NCBI GenBank assembly: GCA_038373885.1
Contig: JAWZYV010000169.1
Location: 372,001 to 436,000 of the forward strand
Source of the DNA: Cheiracanthium punctorium
Taxonomy: Eukaryota > Arthropoda > Arachnida > Araneae > Cheiracanthiidae
Direction of reading: 5' to 3'
Length of the DNA stretch: 64,000 nt
Every line of letters begins with the position of its first letter. Positions within the stretch are counted from its first letter, which is position 1. The position numbers and the translations under genes were made by a program. This document shows, in pieces, positions 29,467 through 41,930 of the stretch. The notes below the pieces were generated by a model that ran no database searches, was not told where the DNA came from, and worked only from the letters and a program-made list of their open reading frames with translations.

Positions 29467-29679
29467 CAGGTATGGGCAACCTTTGAAAGGTTGCGGGTCC
29501 AATTTTAGGATGTTAGCGAAGTCGCAGGCCAAACTTCAGGATGTTAGCGAAGTCACGGGCCATATAATTCGGATATATATGGGATTTTGAATGTTTTTTA
29601 TATATGTTTTATACAGGGTTATGATATGTTCTGCGGGCCAGATCAAAATCCATGCCTTGCCGGGGACTGCCCAAATGTG
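29467..29679. mobile_element. short hAT-like element (213 bp)
   Basis: The left end CAGGTATGGGCAACC and the reverse complement of the right end, CACATTTGGGCAGTCC, agree at most positions of the CAxxTxTGGGCA pattern common in hAT MITEs. Flanking octamers GCATACGT and GTATACGT match at 7 of 8 bases. The interior has two copies of a phrase containing GGATGTTAGCGAAGTC. Confidence 0.6.
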
Positions 29680-29687
29680 GTATACGT

Positions 29688-32317
29688 GATAGGCAGTGCA
29701 AACCCACACTTTTTTCGTTTCGTGGGATTTCGTCTATTGTTGCGTCCACTTTTATCTCCCTCCCAAATAAAATATTTTCCTTGTATAGAATTAGATGCAG
29801 TAGATGTATGTCTTACAATACCTAGATAATACAACCCCGCTCTGTTTTTTGGCTCGCCGGATTTCGGGATTGAGATTTGTTAATCCCGCGGGATTGATAT
29901 TTCATTCAAATAAAAATTAATTTTAATAGAGAAAAGTAGGAAAATGTAATATTGTAGCCACTATCAAGTACAATTATTTATCTTTTTTGATAATTAATAA
30001 TACAACACCTTAAATAAATATGAAAATTATAGTCATGATATAGTCTTCTCGATTGCATTCTCTAATACGCGATAAACTAACTCTGTTAATAGGTCACTGG
30101 CTTACGAAATTAAATTCAAGTAAAATGGCCGACCGAAACTTTCATATTACAATATATACAAGAAATTGAAATCATGCACCCTAACACCAGAAATATAAGT
30201 AAATACGCACGATAGGTCCGCCGCAATCCAAGTATGAAACAAATCTGGTAACAAAATATGCTCCTCTCACAAGAGGGCACTGTTATACCAAACGATTAGT
30301 AAACAATTAATTATGGGACTAGCTTACTCGCTTTCATAAAACTCTTCTTTTGCTTAGTCATTGCTTTTAATGATTAGAATTTATTACTTTAATGCAAAAA
30401 TTCCGACAGCAATTCCCCTTGTTTAGCATAGGTATGTTATCTAGACTCTGGTAATTCAGCTGTATTTCGGAACAGGTGTTTGATAATCTTTCTCAAGACA
30501 AACCAAAAGAAACACACTTCGTGGTCTTGGATATCGAGCAATGTCACCTCTGCCATTATTTAAAATTTCCATTTTCTTATTCACTAATAACCAAAGTAAT
30601 GGTTCACTAAAACCGATAAATACCATGTATATTTCTTATGTATGTATATCGAGACAAATTATATACGTTCACAAAATTCAGTTTCACTGTGTCCGTCGCT
30701 GACTGTAATTGTAGGCTACAGCGAGCTTTATTCCATTCAATTATTAGTATATTTAAGCATTGCTTAGTAATAATTCCAAAATTAAAATGTGAAAAGCCAT
30801 TAAATTAGATTAAACATGTAGTTATTATGCATAATTTTTCTTAAGTAGTATTTGATGTTATTTAAATATATCAGAACATACATTTTTTTAGAAAAATCTA
30901 ACAGCGATATGTTTAGGAATCTTACCTTTGCCTCATCAATTTTAATAATTTTTTTGAAATCTTTAACATATAGATCAGGCGGTTTAACTCTTTCGACTAT
31001 TAATGGAAGAAACGGGAAACTGCATTGATTAATTTCTAGGTGTTGCATTAATTCTTCTTGCTTTCTGTAGATCAGCAGATGAAACAAAAAATAAATTCTC
31101 TAATTTGTTCAACTAAACAATTATTCAACTCTCCGAATAGCTTAAATGTGAAGTTACTCTTACTGTACAATATGTTTTCACACAAGATAAAAAATAGGAA
31201 AAGTATTTTTTTAATTGAAATTATTAGAGAAGAAGCATTTTTGAGACCAATATTGTTCATTATTTTTCGTATAATTTACTCATATTTTTTATTTATTGCT
31301 ATTATGTATATTGTTATGCATTTTAACAACAACAATATACCAATTGTTATGCATTTTAATAGCAACAGTTTGTTTTGCAACAATAAAAATCACAAAGCAA
31401 ACTGGCATTTTTTCAGATCATCCAATTTCTTGATCCTTTTTTAACAGAAATATTAAATGTGACAATACTGAAAATGGTAAAATCTATCACATGGTCGAAC
31501 TTCGATCTTAAATATAATAGCTGATATTTTCAAATCTAAGGATCGGATTAGAGTCAAAATTTATTTAAGGATTTTAAGTAAAATTATTATAACTGCTAAA
31601 AATTTCTATTTTTGCTTTTACATAGGATTTTAAAATATAATTTGATTGTTCATAATCAAATTATTTGAAGGAATCAAATTATTTGATTGTTCATAATCAA
31701 ATTATTTGGGAGAAGATCAAATTGTTTCTCTTTTGTATTTATTTCTTTACATGCTGATTTCAGATAAATGGTGAAATTATGGATGTTTTGTTATATTTTC
31801 TAATTTTGGGTTTTGTGTTAAATTTCAGTGCTTTGCCTAGTGATATTGAAAAATATAGAATTTATATCTAAATATTAGATGTACAACTTTGCTTCCACTT
31901 TAGAAGACTTCAGCGGTAAGTAATGGTCGAAATAAATAGATCATAGACGACATGCAATAAACTTCCGTATTTGTCAGCATAACCTTATAAAATGTTGAAT
32001 TCTGTTCGCAACCCTAAAGTTATTCTGAATCGAAAATGTCAACTTACTAACTAAATTCTCTTCATTTGGAGGTAGTTTTAATTTTCTGCTTCAATATGCA
32101 GAATCTGCGGCTGAGGCCCAGCGAATGCTCTCAAATACTTATTATGGATCGAAAACCTTATGGCGCTATTATTGAAAGAACATGTGGCGAGTGGTTTCAA
32201 CTCTATAAAAATATATCAAAATTATCAAAAGTTAAAAATTTTACGTTTTGCTAGGTATTATTTTTATATCGAGAAAATCTGATAATCAAATGCAATTTAG
32301 CTTTCGAGATTCAGTAA
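29688..32317. other. non-coding, minor local repeats
   Basis: No protein or RNA is recognised. A ~44-bp self-complementary unit (TTTGATTGTTCATAATCAAA) is duplicated at about 31640-31710. Confidence 0.5.
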
Positions 32318-32760
32318 CAGGGTGCATCTATATTGTTTCAACAAAATGTTATGGGAGATAGGACCCATAATAAGGAATCAGAATATCATATCAATGTGTG
32401 ATCGAAAACGTTGTCTTCATGCAGCTGTTAATAATCACTTTGGTACGGGTGCTGAAACAACAGTGAACTTTCCGACCATTGTTTGCCAAAAACTAACGTA
32501 TTTTTCTCAGAAAAAATGTGAGTAAAATTAATAGTTTAAAAATTCTACTTAATTTTTTGGATGAAATTCTTGGAGACAAGCCCATTGTATACGAAACTTG
32601 CTTAAGAAATTTCACAAACACTTCAACACTTTTCCTATTGTGATTATTAACAGCTGCATGAAGACAACAATTTTGACCCCGCATTGCTATGTCATTTTGA
32701 TTCCTTATTATGTGCTCTATCTCCCATAATATTTTGTTGAAACAATTTAAATATACCCTG
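32318..32760. mobile_element. foldback/MITE-like element, ~110-bp arms
   Basis: The left arm (from CAGGGTGCATC, 32318) and the right arm (ending ATACCCTG, 32760) are inverted copies. They share TTGTTTCAACAAAATRTTAT, GGGAGATA, CATAATAAGGAATCA and CTTCATGCAGCTGTTAATAA. The intervening ~200 bp is unique with no ORF. No unambiguous target duplication is seen. Confidence 0.75.
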
Positions 32761-34556
32761 TATATCATAGTCTACTTTCTTACTGTTGTTGCACACTGTT
32801 GCTTTCAGTTGTTGTTGCACACTGTCGCTACACTGTTGCTTCCAAATGTTCAGTGGATTGAAAGTCATCGACATGTATCAGCCAGTACTAATAACATATT
32901 TAAGACGGAAACTTTCTATAGAACACGGTTAAGAGTTTTAAAAAACGCACATAGATGAATAAAAGATTGTAAGAAAGGAAGAATGTTCTGTCACAACATA
33001 CTTCAAACCACTCATAAAAAAAAACCTCTCACCGTCAAGAATTATTTTGTGATTTTCTTGAAATGCATGTACACTTTTACTAACGTTGTGCCCCCATCAA
33101 ACAAATTTTAAAAATTTATTTCAACGCCAAATTTTATGATGTGTTATTTAGTTTTTACAACAGATTACTATTCTTGATCAAATTCTAGCGATGCGGCCGC
33201 CTTGTAATGCTAAGCTTTTAAATTATTAAATGCAAAGTTCCATGATATAGCGTTTAATCAATGATCAATAATCCCAATAAAATATTCGAATTTAAACTTT
33301 TTTATGAAGTAGATTAACTTGCATATACATAAGCAAACTTTCAAGTTACAAGAGTCAATTATGAATTAAAATACACCGTTGTCTATATTGCTTTGAAATC
33401 AATATATAAACTTTCTTATTTAGGTTGATAGATGCAAGCGATTCATTATATAAACCAAGATGGCGATATTCAGTAAAGGGTGCTTGCACTCATGCTGACA
33501 TCTAATACTTCGGCATGCGGCTTTCAGCAGTAATATGTATATAATTTTCATCAGCAAATTACCCCTCATTGTGATTAACAGCTTGGATGGAGTGCACTTA
33601 TTCGACTAGTAAAATTGGTAATCTCATAGACACATACAGTAGTTTCTTGTAACAATAGCTAAAGCACCATGTTTCATGTTACAATGCTCAGTGTGCAGTT
33701 AACATTCTTTTGACTATTTAATGAATAATGTTCATAGAAATAAAATAATAGAACATTAACAGCTCTGTAAGTTTATTTAATAGAACAAAGTGACCTCAAA
33801 ATTTGTACTGAACATTTCCAGACTTTGCGTTTTACACAAAATTCGTCTTTTATTTGTTTAATAGTTCTTCATATTTTTTCAGTATGTAAGTATTATACCA
33901 TCGACCATTAACGCCGATATATTCCCCAATCTGTGCAAAAGTATTTACAGGAATAACGCTAAGTAAATACGAATTTCGCTGTTACAACTGTCGATAAATC
34001 TATTTCGATGTTTTTCTCTTCTATTCATTTAAAATATCATTATTTTTAATCACGCCTGCTGCAAGTGTCTTCACTGCCAAAATGATTAGCGTAAAATTGT
34101 TGCGATCAGCGGTATAGTATGCAAGTACCGATCTTTTTCGCTTTCTCTTTTTATATTCTGTGATAATGACGACGCAATAACAAAGACAGTGATGTTAACT
34201 AGTCAAAATTATAACTGCAATCATTTTTGCGTATTATTACATACAGAATTTCATGGTATCAGTTAAATATTTCTGGAGATTAATCAAAATACTATAATAT
34301 TTAAATTTTTATGCGGCCCCTTTACAATAATTATAATAATAGTATCCCATTAGTAAAATATTTCCCATGCATTAATTAAGTGGTGTTCAAATTTTTCTCC
34401 TTTCATCATAAAAAGGCTCAGAGTTATGTTAAAACAAAAGTTGATACGGAGCTAGAAAATGTAACAGTAATAGCAATAGGGTTGTGTATTTATGCAGTCA
34501 TTGCTTTATTTTGTAATTTGTGGACAGTCCTAGAAATATTCCAATAACTAAAATAA
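32761..34556. other. non-coding, nothing recognised
   Basis: A+T-rich. A short diverged repeat of TTGTTGCACACTGT occurs near 32786-32840. Confidence 0.5.
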
Positions 34557-34557
34557 A

Positions 34558-34781
34558 TAAAAACTTTGTGAAAAAGCACACATAAAAAGATACTTATAAG
34601 AAGTTCCGATCGTTTCGACCAAAAAATTCTTTCGATCTTCGTCAAACAAGCCCTTCGACTCGTTGAGCAGAGGAACTAAATAATTTTTTGGTCGAAACGA
34701 TCGTAAAAAGAATTTTTTGATCGAAACGATTGTAACTTCTTATAAGTATCTTTTTATTTGTGTTTTTTCACAAAGTTTTTA
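34558..34781. mobile_element. palindromic element, ~73-bp arms
   Basis: Left arm 34558-34630 is the reverse complement of right arm 34709-34781 with about five mismatches. The inner part of the right arm is duplicated in tandem at 34683-34704, and that copy matches the left arm perfectly over 22 bp (core GATCGTTTCGACC). There is no coding capacity. Confidence 0.8.
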
Positions 34782-35918
34782 TCTATTTTATAATTTAGCA
34801 CCAGTATTTAGAGTGTTTTTTTCGTATTCCAATAACTGTTTCGCTTCGAGGACCATTAAAAACAGTTTAAGTCAATGCATGTTTATTTTAATATCTCTGA
34901 GCTGTTTTATGTTGAAGGACTTAAAATTTGTACATCGCTTAAATAATGCATGGGACACATTTTACTAACTGGGATTTTCTGTGTAAAAAGGACGTAAAAA
35001 TTTTAATTTTTTTTTTTTTAAATTTAGATTTCATCTCCAGAATATTTTATTCATTTTCATAAAATTCTGTACCGTCTTTACTTAACATGTAATTTATTGT
35101 ACATGTCTATCATCAATATTTAAGGAATAAGAGCCTAGGTGGTTGTTTTAAGGCTTCCCTGTGTAAATGACAATCCTAATCAACATCAACTGTTATTCAA
35201 AATTTCAAATTTATGAAAATGTTCATAATGATTCTGTGATATCAATCTAAAAATTTGCTTTGAGCTCTTTCATTAAGTTATGAAAATATTGATAAAAATG
35301 TGAAAAATGTTGGAACTGACTCCCAGTTTCCCTTATAATTTTGCTTATATTTTGATCGTTTTTATAAAATCAGGTTAAAAATTACCAAATAAATGTGTAA
35401 TTATAATAGTATATTCAAAAAAGATTTAATCTAAAGCTCTTTATAGAATGTGAAATTTAATTTTTTATTTATTTATTCCTTTTGTGAAAATAAATTTCTA
35501 GAAAATTTTTCAACTGTATTATGCGTGTTCTACAAAATGATTTTGCGATAAAGTTTTTAATATCTTCATATTTTTATGCAGGTAACGAAATACAATTTTT
35601 TTATAACGCACATTACATTTCATTACTAAATAATATTGTTTGTAGCAAAAATATCAATATATATATATATCAATATTTTAGTAAATTCAAATTTATAACA
35701 GAGGTTTCGCTGAAAAATATTTAGTCTGAGAATTTGAGTGTATAAATATTTTATAACTAAAGGATTCTTAAAAATAATTATTTACAGATATTGCTTGAAA
35801 TTTATTAAATATATATATATATTTTAATATTTTAATATATGTTAAATTGTAACATTAAAAGATAAAATTTGCGTTTTATAAAACAAAGCTTCTATTACTA
35901 GTTTGAAATTAATTCATT
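34782..35918. other. non-coding, nothing recognised
   Basis: Very A+T-rich with TA-rich runs near 35655 and 35810. Confidence 0.5.
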
Positions 35919-35926
35919 CCAAAATG

Positions 35927-36106
35927 TAGGGATGGAAGCGAGACGAAAAATAGGTGTCTCGTGTCTCGCAAAGCAGCTGAAAAGTTGTGTCTCGTCTCGC
36001 AAAATCCCTATATTCTAATATTAAAAATGTTTGTCTCGTCTCGCAAAAAGTCGTCTCTTTTGCGAGACGAGTTCTTTTGCGCGACGAACTCTTGCGTCCA
36101 TCCCTA
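35927..36106. mobile_element. hAT-type MITE rich in GTCTCGTCTCGC (180 bp)
   Basis: Termini are TAGGGATGG and CCATCCCTA. A perfect 8-bp duplication CCAAAATG flanks it at 35919-35926 and 36107-36114. The interior consists of repeated GTCTCGTCTCGCAAAA words in both orientations. The 8-bp duplication supports the hAT superfamily. Confidence 0.85.
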
Positions 36107-36275
36107 CCAAAATGATCCTATTTCTAAAATAATAAAACTTTTTTAAAGTTTCTTTTCCATTTTTAAATGATCCTATTTCTAAAATAATAAAGTCTCGTCT
36201 CGCAAAAAGTGTCTCGTCTCGCGTCCATCCCTACCAAAATGATCCTATTTCTAAAATAATAAAACTTTTTAAAAG
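36107..36275. repeat. duplicated MITE end plus flank
   Basis: The flank AAAATGATCCTATTTCTAAA is present three times (near 36110, 36167 and 36237). A second right end of the MITE, GCGTCCATCCCTA, ends at 36233 and is again followed by CCAAAATG. Host flank and element end were duplicated together after insertion. Confidence 0.75.
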
Positions 36276-37938
36276 TTTCCTTTTCATTTTTAACGCAATC
36301 ATATCAACAATGCAATAAACTTTTAGCTTTTTAAAAGCATCCGATGCTACTTTTAAACTTAATTTTTCTGTTACAAACATTTTACACAGCTCAAAAGTTT
36401 TTAGAGGACTGTTTTCTTTAAATTTATTTTAGTTATGCATATGTTTAGCACCATCTAGATAGGTCCCATAGCTTGTTGGAGAAAATTAATTCAGGAGAGT
36501 CTGCCTTATTTGGAAGAAAAAATACAGTTTACTTGCGCAGAATAAATAAGCAAAATTTTCCAGAGTGCACGTGAAAAACTATTTTATTTAATTAAGATAA
36601 TTTTTGCGTATATTTCCGCAACACTGAATTTTATTGAGTCATGTCATGAGTGTATATCATCCTTAAAAATTAAATTTAAATAACGAAGGCGTTTTGGTGT
36701 GGCTCTTTTCCTTCGAATTTATATTTTTTTAACTATGTTTTCACCAAAATTCAGCTTTAACTATTTCCATGAATATATTTCACAAATAAATATATTTAAG
36801 TATTTGTTTTTAAAATTGTATTTTCATTAAGTTCTAGTATGTTATGAATAAGTTCAATTTACAAGTTCTACTAAGTTAAATATGTATTAACAATTTTGCG
36901 ATATTAAAAATATAAATATATACGAACGTTTTGCTCAATACTAGAACTTTAAAACCAACGTCAAAACAGGTACCATAATTTTGCGATTTTCAGATTTTAT
37001 TAATTAAAGTTTAAATTTCAGAGGCTACTGAGTGTATATTTACTCATGAAAAAGTGGGGGCACTATTCAAATTCACCAAAAGTCATTCTAAAACAAAAAA
37101 AGAAAGAAAAATTCTTGGGTTTCAACAAAAACTGATAAGCTATAATCTATCTAATTATTCATCAAAATTCATAGAGTAGAATTGATTTTAAAAAAGAATA
37201 AATTATTTATATCTCATTACGTTTTGTACTGTTACATAATTTGTCAAAAACAAAGTAGGCGAGTAGTAAATTATAGAAATAATGTATTTAGTATGGAAAG
37301 AATTGTTTAGTTTTCATAATGCTAAAGATTACTATACGAGCATCTTTCCATGAGCCAATGTTATCGAAAAAACTGGATTTGGTACGGAATCGAAAAAATC
37401 ATTTTCAGCTTCACAAAAAATCTATTCATATTTAATTTCGGACTTGAATAATCAGAAATAATGTCCTAATATACCCTAACAGCGCAGACGATCACAAAAG
37501 AGTTGCTCTGACGTCACTGAGGGTCACAATAGTCACAGGTCTGTTGCAAACTAGCTTACAAACTATTCCCATTCTGACTTGTGAGTGATACCATTCCATT
37601 GTGTGGTCACTGGGAAGTTTATTTGTGACCAGTCACTAGGTGACGTCGCTGTGAAGTTACCTTGCATGTGATCGGTCGCTTAGGGCTTCAACTGTTAAGT
37701 CCCTGTGTGTCTGTTTTATAACTACTGATGGTTAGGACTTCAAAATGGCAACACACTGGCCATTTGTAGCGACTTTGGTAGCGGCTTGACTGGTCATTGG
37801 TAGCGACTTGACGATTTTTACTAACATTTTGCGTAATTTCTTTCCCCAAACATTTAATGAATAAATATGAAAATGGTAACGAGTAATTGAGTAAAATCTC
37901 GCGTTTATGAAGTAATGGAATTTAGTTGAACTTATTAA
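36276..37938. other. non-coding; G+C-balanced block with GTCAC/GTGAC words
   Basis: No ORF is recognised. Around 37490-37800 the words GTCAC and GTGAC recur. They include a perfect palindromic TGACGTCA (CRE octamer) at 37509-37516 and TGACGTCG near 37631. This may be a decayed repeat or a regulatory cluster. Confidence 0.4.
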
Positions 37939-38143
37939 TTCAAAAAATGTATTGCTAAATAATGTATTGCTTCAAAATAAATTTTTCAATAATGTATTGC
38001 TTCAAAATGTATTGCTAAATAATGTATTCAAAAAAGTATTGCTAAATAATGTATTCAAAAAATGTATTGCTAAATAATGTATTCAAAAAATGTATTGCTA
38101 AATAATGTATTGCCTTGTTTAAGCGAAAAGTTCGCTTAAACAA
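37939..38143. repeat. minisatellite ending in a hairpin
   Basis: A unit of about 28 bp (TTCAAAAAATGTATTGCTAA followed by ATAATGTA) recurs irregularly about six times. The array ends in a perfect 13-bp hairpin with a 3-nt loop (TTGTTTAAGCGAA, 38115-38143). Confidence 0.8.
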
Positions 38144-38459
38144 AGCGATACATTATTTATAAAATATATTACTTACAAATGTTTAAAAAAACTATTTTTC
38201 AATAATTGCTTTTAATTTTCGGAGGGGCCAGGGACATCCTCGCCCCCACCCCTTAATAACCCCACCCCCCCTAGTATGTTTGAAAGTTCCGCTTCGAAAA
38301 GCCTGAGGTTAAGCGACGGGTCTAAACCAAAAATCTAATGCATGTTTATCTAATGCATGTTTCTCGATTTAATTTTATTTATTCTTATATGCAATCACTT
38401 TAAGGCAAAATATAGCAAAAAATCCCTCAAACCTTAATATATATATACATATATATATA

Positions 38460-40305
38460 TCTTTCTTATATTTATATAATAAAATCCGAGAGTAAACATT
38501 GTATGTAGCTATGTAGGTAGGTTTATGACCACCGACCGATGTGCTTGCGTGCGTCTCTCGATCGCATTGCGCCAAGACGGTTGGTCGCAGACCTACCAAA
38601 TTTTGCATATGGCTTCACTAGGACAGATCCTAATATGCCTCAGAGCGATTTTTTCAAAATTCGAATTAGAAAATGTTTTATTTTATGTTTTGTCCGATTT
38701 TTAGCGATTTTTCTTGCATAATGCGTAATAACGCCGGTCATTGCACTCGCAGTAAAACGATGTTTGCATCATCGGATAGAGGAAATAAATGTCTTTCGAA
38801 AATAGTTTGTTTTGACTATATAACATATTTTGCCGATTTTTGGGAATTTTTAAAAAGAATTTTTCTTTTGACGACGTTTGCGTAAAATAATTTTATAACT
38901 GTTGCATCTTTCATTCTATCTATCATATCTTTTTTATATTTCGGCAAAAGACGGAGCATACAATTCTATCACTTTTAAAAGAAGAACGGAGGAAAAATAT
39001 AAATTCGGAGATTTTTTGCGAATTTTTATGTAAAGAAGGATTTTGAATTCATAGCAGCTGTTTCAAGATTCCGTTATGATATCTTCCGCTATGGTTGTCT
39101 TGGAAACAGTAACAATGAATAAAATTGCTATTTGAAAAACATAAATAAAATGACTTTAAAATAACTGAGTTTCCACATGTGAAATCTACGTCATTCTGAT
39201 GTAACGAGTTTAAAACCCCTTTCGAAACTCAATCAGAATAACGAGCTCACAAACAAAACATACTCCACGCACGAAATAATTCCCTATTTTATATTACGTT
39301 GCCAGAAAAAGAATTGAATGCTGTTTTTTTCAACAAGGAATTATCCAGCATTATTTTCGATATAATTTTTAAACGGGACACGTTTTCGAATCGCTGGAAA
39401 TATTTTACGGTGCTAAATACGCCAATCTGACAAGAATTCTGCATAATAGTGTATGGAGAGCTGTTTTAATGGCAGCCATAAAGTAAAATGATTATCGTTT
39501 TTGCTAATGCGTAAATTACAAAGAATCACCAAAGAATAAAAGACTACATTCGTGGCAAATATCTAAACCGTTTCTTTAAATTTAGCATTAAAGAGGAAAA
39601 AGCGAAATCATATAGTATTGGTATCAGTAGAAGATAGCATAAATAATAGTAGATATACTAGGGCAATATTGTTCAAACCATCATATACCGCATTAATAAA
39701 TATTTCGTGAAACTAAAAGTGCTCAGTTCGTTTTTCAACAGCTGTCTTACAGCACAGCTAACTAAACATTAAGTAGGTAATTCTACGTCGTGTTAATATA
39801 TCCCGCGGTAGTTTGAACAGAAAAGACTGTACTTGAACATTTTTTTTTTCTTGGAGATTCTGTTTTGTTACAGGTAGTCATGATCACATTTTAGGAAAAT
39901 GTTCTCTTCTTGCCTTGCGAAGCGCGGGTACACAACTATTTAATTATAAAATAAAACGGTTCTCCACATCATGTAGTATTTAAAGTATTAGTGGCATAGC
40001 TTAAATCTAAAAAAGAATATGGTGTAGAAATGAGACGATTTGAAAATTAGGAATTTTCACTGCAAACCGTCACGCTTTTCTTTTCTAATCGCGATTGACA
40101 CCGGCATAGTTTTTTGCGTCATAATATTAACAAGGGTCTCAGGTCAGTACTTATACTAACATTACAAATAACTAATGAGTAACGTTACGCCAAGAGTCGA
40201 ATCATTTGCTTATTTATAGATTCCAAATCACTGGGATCAATTCGAACTATAACATGTAAGAAAAAGTTTCGTTCCCTACCGTGCGGAGAACAGGCACGCA
40301 GCTAG
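38460..40305 (+). mobile_element. Helitron C, non-autonomous
   Basis: The 3' end is canonical: hairpin CGTGC-GGAGAACAG-GCACG (40280-40298), then CAGCTAG, then T at 40306. The 5' end is placed at TCTTTCTTATATTTATATAA after A, but it is less certain because it abuts a TA run. No helicase or Rep frame is seen. A near-duplicate of a 3' end (GCGAAGCGCGGGTACACAAC, near 39918) lies inside, suggesting an older end or nested copy. Confidence 0.7.
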
Positions 40306-40321
40306 TATATATATGTATGTT

Positions 40322-41300
40322 GCAGTTAAAATCCGAAATCAGGGAAAACCCAAATTAACTAGGGAAAACGCGTTCTGACTGACAGCGCTGGGCAAAACCC
40401 GAATTAACTAGGGAAAACCCTTTTTATCCGAGTAGCGGTAGCACGTTTTCGAGGGGCCCCTAAAACGGAGGCATATTTACCCTACCCATCAGGCCCTACC
40501 CATCAGGCCAGACACACTGATTTTTTTTGGGTCTCGCAAAGAGCCAGCGTTATCTTATTTTCGAGGGGGGACCCCTACAGTGGTGTCCGGACCCCATGTT
40601 TTTCCATGTGAAATCCAGAATGCTAATACTTTATCCACTAAAAATTGGATCTTGCTCCCCCTTGGAAAATATGCTATTGATGGCCATTTGCGAGACCCAA
40701 AAAAAAACATCACTGTGTCCGGCCACCGCTGTAGGGCACCCCCTCGAAAATATGCTAACGCTGGCCCTCTGCGAGACCCCAAAAAACATCAGTGGGTCCG
40801 GTCACCGCTGTAGGGGCTCCCCTGGAAAATACGCTAACGCTGGCCCCTTGCGAGACCCAAAAAAACATTACTGCGTCCGGCCATCGCTTTAGGGGGCCCC
40901 TCGAAAATATGCTAAAGCTGGACCTTTGCGAGACCCAAGAAAACATCAGTGGGTCCGGCACCGCTGTAGTGCCCTCGCCCCTGAAACACATGCTAACGCT
41001 GGCCCTTTGCGAGACCCGAGAAAAGTCAGTGGGTCTGGCCATCGCTGTAGGGGGCTCCCTGGATAATATGCCTCCGCTGTAAGGGGCCCCCTGGAAAATA
41101 TGCCTTTGCTGTAGGAGCCGCTCGAAAATGTGCTACCGCTACTCGAATAAAACGGGTTTGCCCTAGTTAATTCAGGTTTTACCTATCGCTGTCAGTCAGA
41201 ACGCGTTTTTCCTAGTTAATTCGGGTTCTGCCTAACGCTCTCAGTTAGAACGCGTTTTCCCTAGTTAATTCGGGTTTTAACTGATATCGGGTTTTCCCTG
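40322..41300. mobile_element. palindromic element with satellite core
   Basis: The arms are inverted: left 40322-40460 and right ~41110-41300. Both carry repeats of CCGAATTAACTAGGGAAAAC, plus CGCGTTCTGACTGACAGCG and GAGTAGCGGTAGCAC. Between them lies a tandem array whose anchor GCGAGACCC falls at 40690, 40771, 40850, 40928 and 41009 (period 78-81 bp). At least one unit lies in inverted orientation on the left side (GGGTCTCGC near 40530). There is no coding frame; short ORFs here are satellite artefacts. Confidence 0.75.
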
Positions 41301-41914
41301 TAACATATATACATACACACACACATATACATATAGGCTACTCTGCAGGTACTAGTAACTTAAGATGAAAGCGACAAAGCGAAATATGTATGTAATATAT
41401 CAAAACCCGTTTTATAAATTTCTTTTTTAGCAGAATAAAAAGTGTTGAATAAATCATTAGCCTTTCCGAATGAATAATTAAATAAATCAGCGGATTTTCT
41501 CCTAAAAATAATTTATGGCAAATATTCCATGATTTTTAATTTATGTTTGTTAATTATGGTATTTTCCCTCCATTTATAAAATACTCCAGAAAAATTTTAG
41601 TTTTCAAAACTAACTTTTGCAGTTAGTTTACTTTTACACTAGTCTGCTCTGGGGTTCAGGGAATTATTTTTCCTCGATTTTTTTCATAGATGCACTGGGA
41701 TCGCATTGTGTAGTCATCGCGGGCGGACTCGGGGACCGTATGTTGACCCCGCTCTTGAGTCGCTGAGACTGTTTGTAATTCTATTGGCACTATATTGCGC
41801 AATTGCATTTCAGTCACAGGGGACGGTTGTGCTATTAGGATATTTACATCGTAAATTCGTTTAATAAGTACTGCATGAATATTTTTACTAGACTGAGATC
41901 ATGATTTCTTGTCT
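41301..41914. other. non-coding, nothing recognised
   Basis: TA/CA-rich, then ordinary A+T-rich sequence up to the retrotransposon's target duplication. A G+C-richer patch lies at about 41690-41835. Confidence 0.5.
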
Positions 41915-41930
41915 TTAGTACGCATTGGAC
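41915..41930 (+). repeat. target-site duplication, 5' copy
   Basis: TTAGTACGCATTGGAC, identical to 47784-47799. Adding the next three bases outward gives 18 of 19 matches. This fixes the 5' boundary of the retrotransposon. Confidence 0.93.

Noticed and set aside
37939..38110. CRISPR-like array
   Set aside because: Units are contiguous without unique spacers, and the context is eukaryotic; it is a minisatellite.
40527..41082. Overlapping ORFs on both strands with repeated peptides
   Set aside because: Their repetition follows the 78-81 bp satellite unit, which is close to a multiple of three; this is not coding.
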